NCBI GenBank assembly: GCA_031277335.1
Contig: JAITMM010000074.1
Span: forward strand, 1-43,512
Length of the DNA stretch: 43,512 bases
From: Tannerella sp.
GTDB taxonomy: Bacteria; Bacteroidota; Bacteroidia; Bacteroidales; Tannerellaceae
Reading direction: 5' to 3'
Within the stretch, counting starts at the first letter, position 1. Each line of letters starts with the position of its first letter. Below are positions 1-6,867 of this stretch, in pieces. Both the position numbers and the translations under genes were made by a program. A model generated the notes under the pieces. It did not search any database. It was not told where the DNA came from and worked only from the letters and a program-made list of their open reading frames with translations.

Positions 1-20
1 AAGGACGGCGGTTACGGGAC

Positions 21-1316
21 TTAGCGGTAATCATAGAATTTGACTAATTTGCGGCTGAGTGGGGGCATTTGTTTGCGTGCAATCAGTTCGATGGGTTCGA
101 ACAGGATCTCTGGGGCGACGCGAATTTTCGAACGGAACAAGTCTTTGATCTGTTTTACAAACAATTCGCTGTTGTTCCGGCTGCCCACCCGGATACAGAT
201 GTTATCCGTACCGATGGTACTGGTATATACTTCGACGATGTAGTTTTCAACGGCGGGAATGTTATCGAGGATATCGTATAATGCCGCAGGATACAGTGTA
301 GTTCCTTTATATTTAATCATTTGCCCTTTGCGTCCGATGATGGGGCCTATACGGAACGAGTTACGTCCACAGGCACACGGCTCCTCAAAATGCAGACAAA
401 TATCGCCTGTCTTGAACCTCACCAAAGGCATCCCTTCCACGCCGAGTGTGGTGACGGTGATTTCTCCCGGTTCGCCTTCAGCAACAGGCTTGTTGTTGTC
501 ATCGAGAAACTCCACAATGGTAAGGTTGGGTTTATGGTGCGCACCGCATTGGGCTTCACATTCGTTGAACGACGATTGCATCTCGGTGGACGCATAATTG
601 GTATACAACTTAAGTTCAGGCCAGAGCGACTGTATTTTCTCACCTAACACATTGAGTGTATGATCATTGTTTCGCAGACTTTCGCCGACGCAGATAGCCT
701 TGTTGACTGACGATTTTCTGTAATCAATGCCATGGGCTTCGGCAAACTCAATCAGTTTCAGGATAAATGACGGCACGCAATTCAAGACGGTGGAATGAAT
801 CTTCTTGATGGTGTTCCATTGAAGTTCAGGGATGCCGTTGCCGACGCGGATAATGCCCGATCCGAATTTGAAACTTCCCAGCAGACAGGCCAAACCTGCC
901 ATAAATGCCCGGTCGTTGGTGACCATCAACTGGATAATATCATCCTGCGTGCATCCGCAGTATTGATATGATAGACTTTCGCTTAGCGAGAGACGTTCCA
1001 AATCGTTTTTTGTCAGGGCAAAGGTGACAGGTTCGCCAAGTGTCCCCGAAGTGGTGACGTAATCCAACAATTGCTCACCCGGCACGCAAAGAAAATCCAT
1101 GTTTCGAACTTGCAAGTCCTGTTTTGTTGTTACAGGGATATGTTGCAGGTCTTCAATCGTTTTAATATGGGAGACATTGATCTTTTCCCTGATGAACAAT
1201 TCTTTGTAATATGGCGAACAGGCCTCGACATACGCCAGAATTTCTGCCATTTTCTTTTCCTGAAATAACTTTATCTCCGGCAGAGAGAGCTTTTGAAGCG
1301 TATCACTATCTAACAT
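21..1316 (-). CDS. PaaK-like phenylacetate-CoA ligase family protein (adenylate-forming)
   Basis: This 431-residue protein belongs to the ANL adenylate-forming superfamily, PaaK branch. The P-loop TTSGTLGEP is at about residues 88-96, YASTEMQSS (A5-like) is near 240, and a TGD motif is followed by the hinge-type segment IIGRKGQMIKYKGTTLYP. The length matches PaaK proteins (about 430). Such enzymes activate a carboxylic acid with ATP and usually pass it to CoA. The substrate cannot be read from sequence: there are no phenylacetate-pathway neighbours, so an aromatic or fatty acid in cell-envelope or secondary metabolism is equally possible. A cytosolic location is inferred from the absence of a signal peptide. 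The gene stands alone, and only 20 bp of the window lie beyond its stop. A TAnnTTTG-type -7 box is visible on the minus strand at 1360-1367. Confidence 0.85.
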   Translation of the reverse strand: MLDSDTLQKLSLPEIKLFQEKKMAEILAYVEACSPYYKELFIREKINVSHIKTIEDLQHIPVTTKQDLQVRNMDFLCVPGEQLLDYVTTSGTLGEPVTFALTKNDLERLSLSESLSYQYCGCTQDDIIQLMVTNDRAFMAGLACLLGSFKFGSGIIRVGNGIPELQWNTIKKIHSTVLNCVPSFILKLIEFAEAHGIDYRKSSVNKAICVGESLRNNDHTLNVLGEKIQSLWPELKLYTNYASTEMQSSFNECEAQCGAHHKPNLTIVEFLDDNNKPVAEGEPGEITVTTLGVEGMPLVRFKTGDICLHFEEPCACGRNSFRIGPIIGRKGQMIKYKGTTLYPAALYDILDNIPAVENYIVEVYTSTIGTDNICIRVGSRNNSELFVKQIKDLFRSKIRVAPEILFEPIELIARKQMPPLSRKLVKFYDYR

Positions 1317-1430
1317 TCAATTATCTATTTAAGATGACAAATTAATTATTTTTTGACTACAAAAGTAATCAAAAATAAACAAATACATGTTTTTTTTGTA
1401 AGTTTGTCGTTTGGAAAGTAATGAAAATAA

Positions 1431-1517
1431 GAATTGACGGACAGCTTCGGCACTGCCTGCAATGTCACAGGCGATGGCGCCATTGCGGTGGTGGTGGATA
1501 AGATTGCGAAAACTTGA
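1431..1517 (+). pseudogene. 3' remnant of a dicarboxylate/amino acid:cation (DAACS) symporter
   Basis: Read in frame from 1431 to the TGA at 1515-1517, this stretch encodes about 28 residues including FGTACNVTGDGAIAVVVDKI. It resembles the conserved last-helix signature of sodium:dicarboxylate symporters (NVTGDxxxAVVV). A stop codon at 1428-1430 closes the frame upstream and nothing else of the transporter is present, so it is a leftover of a deleted gene. The -33 element of the dut promoter begins at 1518, directly after the remnant stop. Family assignment is by eye on a short peptide. Confidence 0.55.
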
Positions 1518-1547
1518 TTGTTTTCCTCAAAAAAAACGTTATCTTTG
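1518..1547 (+). promoter_or_regulatory. Bacteroidetes-type promoter of dut
   Basis: TTG at 1518-1520, 19 bp, then TATCTTTG at 1540-1547. This fits the -33/-7 pattern of the Bacteroidetes primary sigma factor. Transcription would start near 1555, about 20 bp before the preferred dut start. Confidence 0.6.
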
Positions 1548-1574
1548 TGGCTTCATTCACTGAATGATATTGCG

Positions 1575-2006
1575 ATGAAAGTAAAAATTGTTAATAAATC
1601 AAATCATCCATTGCCTCGGTATCAGACGATTATGTCTGCCGGAATGGATATTTGCGCGTATTTGCAGGAACCGGTCGAACTCAAACCGATGGAGCGAAAA
1701 CTGATTCCTACGGGATTATATATCGCCTTGCCGAAAGGATACGAGGCTCAGCTTCGTCCCAGAAGCGGACTGGCTATCAAGCACGGTATCACACTGTTGA
1801 ATACGCCGGGCACGATAGATGCCGATTATCGCGGCGAAATAGGCGTCATCATGATCAACCTATCGAACGACATGTTTGTCATCAATGACGGCGAACGCAT
1901 CTGCCAGATGGTGATAGCTGCTTACAACCAGGTCGATTGGGAACTGACTGATAATCTGGACGAAACGGAACGTGGAGCCGGAGGGTTCGGGCATACGGGG
2001 AGATGA
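1575..2006 (+). CDS. dut: dUTP diphosphatase
   Basis: This 143-residue homotrimeric-type dUTPase hydrolyses dUTP to dUMP and pyrophosphate. It keeps uracil out of DNA and supplies dUMP for thymidylate synthesis. All five family motifs are visible: SAGMDICAY (motif 1), [11 protein letters not shown] (motif 2), [17 protein letters not shown] (motif 3), GERICQMVI (motif 4) and the C-terminal [11 protein letters not shown] (motif 5). The start at 1575 (MKVKIVN) gives the usual length and follows the promoter at 1518-1547. An upstream in-frame start at 1518 would add 19 residues unlike the family and would overlap the -33 box. It is the first gene of a same-strand run with the TPR, DUF4292 and LytM genes. 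Confidence 0.95.
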   Translation: MKVKIVNKSNHPLPRYQTIMSAGMDICAYLQEPVELKPMERKLIPTGLYIALPKGYEAQLRPRSGLAIKHGITLLNTPGTIDADYRGEIGVIMINLSNDMFVINDGERICQMVIAAYNQVDWELTDNLDETERGAGGFGHTGR

Positions 2007-2107
2007 AGAGTTCAAGGTTTAAGGTTCAAAGTTCAAAGTTTAAGGTTCAAAGTTCAAGGTTCAAGGTTCAAAATTTAAATATTCGTGTCAATTCGTGTAA
2101 TTCGTGG
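2007..2107 (+). repeat. Tandem TTCAAAG/TTCAAGG repeats followed by an ATTCGTG repeat
   Basis: After the dut stop come about six copies of a GTTCAA(A/G)G-type 7-8-mer (about 2011-2073), followed by three ATTCGTG units (about 2083-2107). Degenerate relatives of the first occur near 14251 and 35980. The ATTCGTG family recurs at 18568-18597, 36037-36102 and 42008-42035. The stretch happens to be open in frame with the TPR gene, which artificially lengthens that frame to 2003. Confidence 0.8.
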
Positions 2108-2128
2108 CGAAAAAACAAAGATAAAAAA

Positions 2129-3865
2129 ATGCAACTCAAATATTTGATATTCACTCTTATAATTCTTTTTGCAAATGTGCGGCATATTGACGCACAGCAT
2201 CTTGAACAACAACCGCCGGCTGCTTCCGTGCAGCGCAAGGTGGATTATATCTTCTATGAAGCGCTCAATCTGAAAAATGCAAATAAACATGATGCCGCAT
2301 TCGATTTGCTAAGATATTGTTTATCACTTGATTCAACCGCCTCGGCAGTACTTTTCGAGCTATCTTCATATTATGTGCAGTTGGAGCAGCCCGAAAAGTC
2401 CGTTTCGTTGCTGAAAGAAGCCGTCAAGTACAGCCCCGATAATTTCACCTACAAGCAGGCTTTGGCTGCTATATCGCTGGGCATCGGGATGTATGGCGAA
2501 GCAGCCGAAGAATATGAAGAACTTGTCAAGGGCTGGCCTGAAAAAATAGAGCTAAACTATTATCTTGCACAAGCCTATATCCAGTCAGGCGATATCGGGA
2601 AAGCCATCGACACCTTCGACGCCCTGGAAAGCATGATGGGGATGAACGAAACAGTTTCGATGCAGAAATACAGACTTTACATGACGCTCGAACAGCCTGA
2701 CAAAGCATTTCGCGAATTGGAAAAATTAGTAGACGAATATCCCGGCAACGCCCGTTATCCAATCCTGATAGGCGACTTGTATTTGGAGCAAAACAAACCC
2801 GACAAAGCGCTTGAATACTACGTACAGGCGCACGCCATCGACCCTGAGAATCCTTACTATACCGTCTCAATGGCCAATTACTACGAACAGACAAATAATC
2901 CTCAAGCTGCTGAAGAACAGATACGTATAGCGCTTGTGAATGACAAATTGGACGTCGAGGTCAAGGTAGCGATTCTGGCGCGCTATATTCAGCAGTTGCA
3001 GAAAAGCCGAAACGGGACCGAAGGTGCAAACGCACTTTTCCAAACGTTGCTCGAACAACATCCTGAAGACTTGGAACTCAAAGAGATGTATGCCGGCCTG
3101 CTATCCACGCAAGGCAATAATGAAGAGGCGCGTTTCCTCCTTCAAGTAGTGACTGAAATGGAACCCGGCCGTGAAAGCGCATGGCATCAATTATTGAACA
3201 TATCTATTCAGGCACAGGACTTTGACGAAGTCATTAAAATATGCAACAAAGCAAAAGAACTGTTTCCCAAAGAGCCTATATATTATTTTTACCTCGGCGC
3301 AACATATTATCAGCAAAAGAATTATCAGCAAGGCATCGAATCTTATCAAGAAGGACTAAATATCATCCCCGAAGAAGACCGCTCGCTCCGCTCCGATTTT
3401 TACGGACAAATCGGCGACCTCTACTACCAGATGAAAAAGTATGATGAAGCATTTGCGGCTTACGATGAAGCACTCCGTTTCAACGAGCAAAACATTGTCG
3501 TACTGAATAATTACAGTTATTTCCTGACATTGTTGAAACGTGATTTGGAGAAGGCAGAGAGAATGAGTGCGCAGAGTATCAGGATGGAACCCGATAATGC
3601 AACATATTTGGATACATACGCCTGGGTGTTTTTTGCCAGAGGCAATTATACATTAGCCAAAATTTATATTCAAAGAGCAATTGAGAAAGACGATTCCAAG
3701 AATCCGACACTCGTCGACCATTACGGCGATATCCTGTTTATGTCAGGCGATATAAAAGGTGCTGTCACTCAATGGAAAAAGGCTAAAGAACTTGGGATGG
3801 AAAGTGAAATATTAGATAGAAAAATAGCAGAAGAAAAGTATTTTGAAGACCCGAACGCAGAATAG
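2129..3865 (+). CDS. Exported tetratricopeptide repeat protein
   Basis: A 578-residue protein. It begins with a signal peptide (MQLKYLIFTLIILFANVRHIDA, cleavage before Q likely) and is then almost entirely TPR units, for example repeated YxxLAxAYIQSGDIGKAI, GDLYLEQNKPDKALEYYVQA and GDLYYQMKKYDEAFAAYDEA. TPR solenoids bind partner proteins, so a periplasmic or outer-membrane scaffold role is the natural inference. The start at 2129 is chosen because it opens directly into the signal peptide. The frame extends to an ATG at 2003, but those 42 residues are encoded by tandem repeats and would bury the signal. The DUF4292 gene follows after 4 bp and the LytM protein after that, an order I recall from other Bacteroidales, suggesting a shared envelope function. 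Confidence 0.85.
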   Translation: MQLKYLIFTLIILFANVRHIDAQHLEQQPPAASVQRKVDYIFYEALNLKNANKHDAAFDLLRYCLSLDSTASAVLFELSSYYVQLEQPEKSVSLLKEAVKYSPDNFTYKQALAAISLGIGMYGEAAEEYEELVKGWPEKIELNYYLAQAYIQSGDIGKAIDTFDALESMMGMNETVSMQKYRLYMTLEQPDKAFRELEKLVDEYPGNARYPILIGDLYLEQNKPDKALEYYVQAHAIDPENPYYTVSMANYYEQTNNPQAAEEQIRIALVNDKLDVEVKVAILARYIQQLQKSRNGTEGANALFQTLLEQHPEDLELKEMYAGLLSTQGNNEEARFLLQVVTEMEPGRESAWHQLLNISIQAQDFDEVIKICNKAKELFPKEPIYYFYLGATYYQQKNYQQGIESYQEGLNIIPEEDRSLRSDFYGQIGDLYYQMKKYDEAFAAYDEALRFNEQNIVVLNNYSYFLTLLKRDLEKAERMSAQSIRMEPDNATYLDTYAWVFFARGNYTLAKIYIQRAIEKDDSKNPTLVDHYGDILFMSGDIKGAVTQWKKAKELGMESEILDRKIAEEKYFEDPNAE

Positions 3866-3869
3866 GAAG

Positions 3870-4706
3870 ATGCTCGTGAAGCAGACTACATTTATCTGTA
3901 TACTGCTTATTATCATGATGAACGGTTGCCGATCGAAGAAAGAAGTTTCGGCAACCGAAGGAGTATTGAACTTGAAAACAGAACGTGAGTTTTTTGCCTC
4001 CTTCCATGAAAATACTTTACGATACAACACATTATCAGCACGTTTACGGTTTGATATAGAAACATCGTCAGGCAAATCAGTCGGTTCGCGTGGGCAACTG
4101 AAAATCCTGAAAGACGACAGGCTGCAATTATCCGTACAGCCGATGCTTGGGATTGAAGCCATCAGAGCAGAGTTGACCCCCGACAGCATTAAAATCGTGA
4201 ACAGGTTGAATAAATGGTATATGGCCGAAGATTTTAACAACATAAAGGGCAACGTAGCTATTGAATTTAATTTCAGCAACTTGCAAGCGCTTCTTACAAA
4301 TAGGTTATTTTTGCCGGGAGAGAAAGAATTAGCTGTAGAACATTTCAATCTATTCAGATGGGAACAGACGCAAACAGGTTATACTCTGCGCACTAACGAC
4401 AGGACAGGATTTATGTATACTTTTTCATCCGATGCGAGCGAAAAACTATATTCCACCGATATAAAAGACAGAGAATCGCCATTCTCTCTCAATTGCGAAT
4501 ACAGCAATTTTCAACCGGTAGACCGACAGCTTTTCCCTATGCGGATAAATCTCCGCCTGAACGCCGAGAACATGACGCAATATTCTCTATTTCTGGACTT
4601 TTCGCAAGTAGAGATTGACACGCCTTTATCACTCAATTTTCAGATACCGGCTGACTACAGGCAAGTCGGCTTACAACAAATTCTCCAATCTTTTGATATT
4701 CAATGA
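3870..4706 (+). CDS. DUF4292 family lipoprotein
   Basis: A 278-residue predicted lipoprotein. The signal sequence MLVKQTTFICILLIIMMNGC ends in a lipobox with Cys at residue 20. The body (RLRFDIETSSGKSVGSRGQLKILKDDRLQ onward) looks like the DUF4292 family of Bacteroidetes, which resembles LolA/LolB-type beta-barrel-cup proteins. A role in outer-membrane lipid or lipoprotein handling is only an inference from that fold. The start at 3870 is preferred because it puts the lipobox at a normal distance. A TTG at 3843 would add nine residues and overlap the TPR gene. The stop overlaps the start of the next gene by 4 bp (ATGA), so translation of the two is probably coupled. Confidence 0.75.
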   Translation: MLVKQTTFICILLIIMMNGCRSKKEVSATEGVLNLKTEREFFASFHENTLRYNTLSARLRFDIETSSGKSVGSRGQLKILKDDRLQLSVQPMLGIEAIRAELTPDSIKIVNRLNKWYMAEDFNNIKGNVAIEFNFSNLQALLTNRLFLPGEKELAVEHFNLFRWEQTQTGYTLRTNDRTGFMYTFSSDASEKLYSTDIKDRESPFSLNCEYSNFQPVDRQLFPMRINLRLNAENMTQYSLFLDFSQVEIDTPLSLNFQIPADYRQVGLQQILQSFDIQ

Positions 4707-5944
4707 AGACGAAGAACAATATATGTCAGATGATTATCCTGATACTCGCTCTGCTACTGACCGGGGTGGGAAGGATGTCGGGACAGAAAGTTAAAGAATT
4801 GGAGTCGCAACGGAGAGCTGTGTTGGAAGAAATTGAACTTACGTCTCAGCTACTTAAAGAAATACGTTCATCCGCAAACATTTCCCTCAATCGCCTCAAT
4901 CTGTTGTCGGCGCAAGTGCAATCACGACAAAAGGCCATCAACCTGCTGAATGAAGAAATTGCCGTCATAGACAAGGATATGGCTGCGCAAAGAGACGAAC
5001 TGACCGTCCTGGACAACGAGTTGCAGAATATTCGCAAGAAATATGCCGCGTCAGTCAATGACATGTATACGCGTCACTCAGGACAGTATAAATGGCTTTT
5101 TGTATTGTCTACCAATAACTTCGCTCAAATGATACGCCGCATGAGATACATCAGGGAGTATACCGATTGGCAAAAGCAACAGGGCGAGTTGATTCTCAAG
5201 AAGCAGGAAGATATAAATCTGATACAGTCGCAATTGGAGCGGACACGCGCCGAGAAGGAGACGCTGATGGCTACCCGTCAGGAAGAAAATAACACTTTGC
5301 GCCGGGAAGAATCGTCTCAAAAAGAAGAGCTTCAACAACTGAACAAAAAACGAACTGCGCTTCAGACCGAACTGAACAGGCAACGCACCCAAGCCGCCAA
5401 CATTAACAGCCAGATAGAAAAGTTTATAACCAACGAGACAGCAAGCTCTAACAAAGCAACCGGAGCGCCTCGCAAAGCAGAAACGACCGGAGGTTATAAG
5501 ATGACTAATGAGGAGCAAAAGCTATCGGGCGACTTCGCCTCGAACCGTGGCAAGCTGCCATTTCCCATATCAGGCAGATACAGGATAGTGAGACCATTCG
5601 GCGAATACCAGCATCCTCAACTGAAAAATGTGCGCCTTAAAAGCTCGGGCATAATCTTTCAGACAGCAGCAGGCGCTGAAGCGCAAGCTGTCTTCGGAGG
5701 CGTCGTATCGAGAGTGTTCACCGTGCCGGGAAGTAATAGCTACGGCGTGCTGATCCGACATGGCAATTACGTGACCGCCTATATCAATCTTGGCGAAGTA
5801 TATATTAAAAATGGAGACAAAGTATCTGTCTCTCAAAAGATCGGCAAAATATATACTGATAAGAAGAATGGAAATACAACCATCCTGCACTTCGAAATTC
5901 GCAAAGAACGCGATGCGCTCAATCCGGAGCTGTGGCTTAGGTAA
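4703..5944 (+). CDS. EnvC-like murein hydrolase activator with degenerate LytM (M23) domain
   Basis: A 413-residue exported protein: signal peptide (about 1-27), long coiled coil rich in Q/E/R/L (about 30-240), then a LytM/M23-type domain (about 285-413). The usual metal ligands are missing. Where peptidases have HxxxD the sequence reads SSGIIF, and the HxH motif reads ILHFEIR with the first His lost. The HG (RHGNYVTAYINL) is retained. In the EnvC/NlpD family such degenerate LytM domains do not cut peptidoglycan but activate amidases during cell separation, and coiled coil plus dead LytM is exactly the EnvC architecture. It is the last gene of the dut-TPR-DUF4292 run. Confidence 0.85.
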   Translation: MKTKNNICQMIILILALLLTGVGRMSGQKVKELESQRRAVLEEIELTSQLLKEIRSSANISLNRLNLLSAQVQSRQKAINLLNEEIAVIDKDMAAQRDELTVLDNELQNIRKKYAASVNDMYTRHSGQYKWLFVLSTNNFAQMIRRMRYIREYTDWQKQQGELILKKQEDINLIQSQLERTRAEKETLMATRQEENNTLRREESSQKEELQQLNKKRTALQTELNRQRTQAANINSQIEKFITNETASSNKATGAPRKAETTGGYKMTNEEQKLSGDFASNRGKLPFPISGRYRIVRPFGEYQHPQLKNVRLKSSGIIFQTAAGAEAQAVFGGVVSRVFTVPGSNSYGVLIRHGNYVTAYINLGEVYIKNGDKVSVSQKIGKIYTDKKNGNTTILHFEIRKERDALNPELWLR

Positions 5945-6150
5945 GAATTGCCGGTTCACTTGGAAAGAATTCGGAAATTGTTTTACCGGGCGGTATATCT
6001 ACCACAATTACAGGAATTGGCATTTATTATCCCGATGGCAGGGAAACGCAACGAATCGGAATTATTCCCGATATTGAAGTAAAACCCACAATTCAAGGCA
6101 TTAGGGAAGGACGCGATGAATTACTGGAGAAAGCGATTGAACTGATGTGA
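5945..6150 (+). pseudogene. 3' remnant of an S41-family (tail-specific) peptidase
   Basis: In the frame of codon 5983, this region reads open to TGA at 6148-6150 and encodes about 67 residues. They include IVLPGGISTTITGIGIYYPD, RETQRIGIIPDIEVKPT and GRDELLEKAIELM. These are the C-terminal residues of S41/CtpA-like peptidases that follow the catalytic Ser/Lys region. The PDZ domain, catalytic residues and start are all absent, and the fragment begins directly after the EnvC-like stop, so it is a truncated relic. Substitutions look mild, which suggests a fairly recent deletion. Confidence 0.75.
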
Positions 6151-6163
6151 TTTTCTCGAACCG

Positions 6164-6436
6164 TCAACCATCATAATGGAACCGCACCGTAATAATGTTT
6201 ATAATTTTCTCTTTCTCATTTACTTCGTAAACAATACGATGCTCGCCGTTAATCCGGCGCGACCATTTGCCGGCAAAGTTATATTTAAGCATTTCCGGCC
6301 TGCCGATTCCTTCGTATGGATGTTTCTCCATATCTTCGAGAAGCGCAATAATTTTGCGTAAAGCCACCTTGTTTCCGCTCGTTTTGAAATAGAGATAATC
6401 CTCGTCAGCCTCCCGCGATAATGCCGTTACGTACAT
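6164..6436 (-). CDS. yoeB: YoeB-type toxin (Txe/YoeB, RelE superfamily mRNA interferase)
   Basis: A 90-residue protein with the YoeB core: EDYLYFKTS near the N-terminus, then MEKHPYEGIGRPEMLKYNF, GKWSRRINGEHRIVYEV and the C-terminal VRFHYDG. In YoeB the catalytic residues include a conserved Glu, Arg and the penultimate His-Tyr region, and equivalents are present here. YoeB binds the ribosome A site and cleaves mRNA when the labile antitoxin is lost. It starts 4 bp after the antitoxin stop, so the pair is bicistronic with the antitoxin first. A start a few codons further in is possible, but the given ATG is the only one that fits the pair. Confidence 0.92.
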   Translation of the reverse strand: MYVTALSREADEDYLYFKTSGNKVALRKIIALLEDMEKHPYEGIGRPEMLKYNFAGKWSRRINGEHRIVYEVNEKEKIINIITVRFHYDG

Positions 6437-6440
6437 GAAC

Positions 6441-6725
6441 TCAATTCTCCGCCCTGTTTAAAAAATCTTCCATACTTTCATCGGGACGCTTTACCCTGAC
6501 ATGGCCGCTCCGTATCTGTTCCTCGCCGCGCTCAATGGCTTCAACCATCTTTTTCGACGAGTTCAAATACTCCGTTTCCTTGATGGCGTTGTATTCTGCC
6601 AAAGAAATCAAAACCCCTGCACGTCCATTCGACTGGCCAATAATAACCGTGTCATTGTCCTCAATAACAGAGTTTAAATAACTCCTCAAATTGTTTCTCA
6701 ATTCCGAATAAGTTGCTACTTGCAT
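6441..6725 (-). CDS. yefM: YefM-type antitoxin (Phd/YefM family)
   Basis: A 94-residue protein. The N-terminal MQVATYSELRNNLRSYLNSV and TVIIGQSNGRAGVLISLAEY form the Phd/YefM DNA-binding and dimerisation half. The acidic C-terminal tail (about 60-94, ERGEEQIRSGHVRVKRPDES) is the expected toxin-wrapping part. The start at 6725 opens exactly at the family N-terminus. The frame continues upstream to 6935, but that extension runs through promoter and repeat DNA. The YefM-YoeB complex normally represses its own promoter, and suitable palindromes are present (6741-6773). Confidence 0.92.
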   Translation of the reverse strand: MQVATYSELRNNLRSYLNSVIEDNDTVIIGQSNGRAGVLISLAEYNAIKETEYLNSSKKMVEAIERGEEQIRSGHVRVKRPDESMEDFLNRAEN

Positions 6726-6740
6726 AATTTTATAATTAAT

Positions 6741-6773
6741 TTTGTACAAAGATACGGACATATTTTTGTACAA
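6741..6773 (-). promoter_or_regulatory. yefM-yoeB promoter with two TGTACA palindromes (operator)
   Basis: Two palindromes, TTTGTACAAA (6741-6750) and TTGTACAA (6766-6773), share the core TGTACA with centres 24 bp apart. On the minus strand the -7-like box TATCTTTG (6754 down to 6747) overlaps the first. A TTG at 6773-6771 inside the second can serve as -33, although the 16-bp spacing is short. The E. coli YefM-YoeB operator is known to have TGTACA cores, so autorepression through these sites is a strong inference. Confidence 0.75.
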
Positions 6774-6811
6774 CATAATTTTTATCTTCAAATCCCTTAA
6801 ACGAACAGGAG

Positions 6812-6864
6812 ATGGCGGGTCAAGACCGCCATGACGCAGTAGAGACGTTGCGTGCAACGTCTCT
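6812..6864. repeat. Two dispersed-type hairpins downstream of the adhesin gene
   Basis: The first hairpin has TGGCGG/CCGCCA arms around 6813-6831. The second is a near-perfect palindrome at 6841-6864 with 11-bp arms AGAGACGTTGC and GCAACGTCTCT. The second starts 4 bp beyond the adhesin stop on the minus strand and could form a transcript-end hairpin, but no T-run follows. The sequences look like intergenic palindromic repeats. Confidence 0.65.
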
Positions 6865-6867
6865 ATC

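Noticed and set aside
2007-2073. CRISPR-like array
   Set aside because: The units are 7-8 bp, contiguous and without spacers; they are slippage repeats.
2003-2128. TPR protein starting at 2003, overlapping dut
   Set aside because: The 42 extra residues come from tandem TTCAAAG repeats and would bury the signal peptide.
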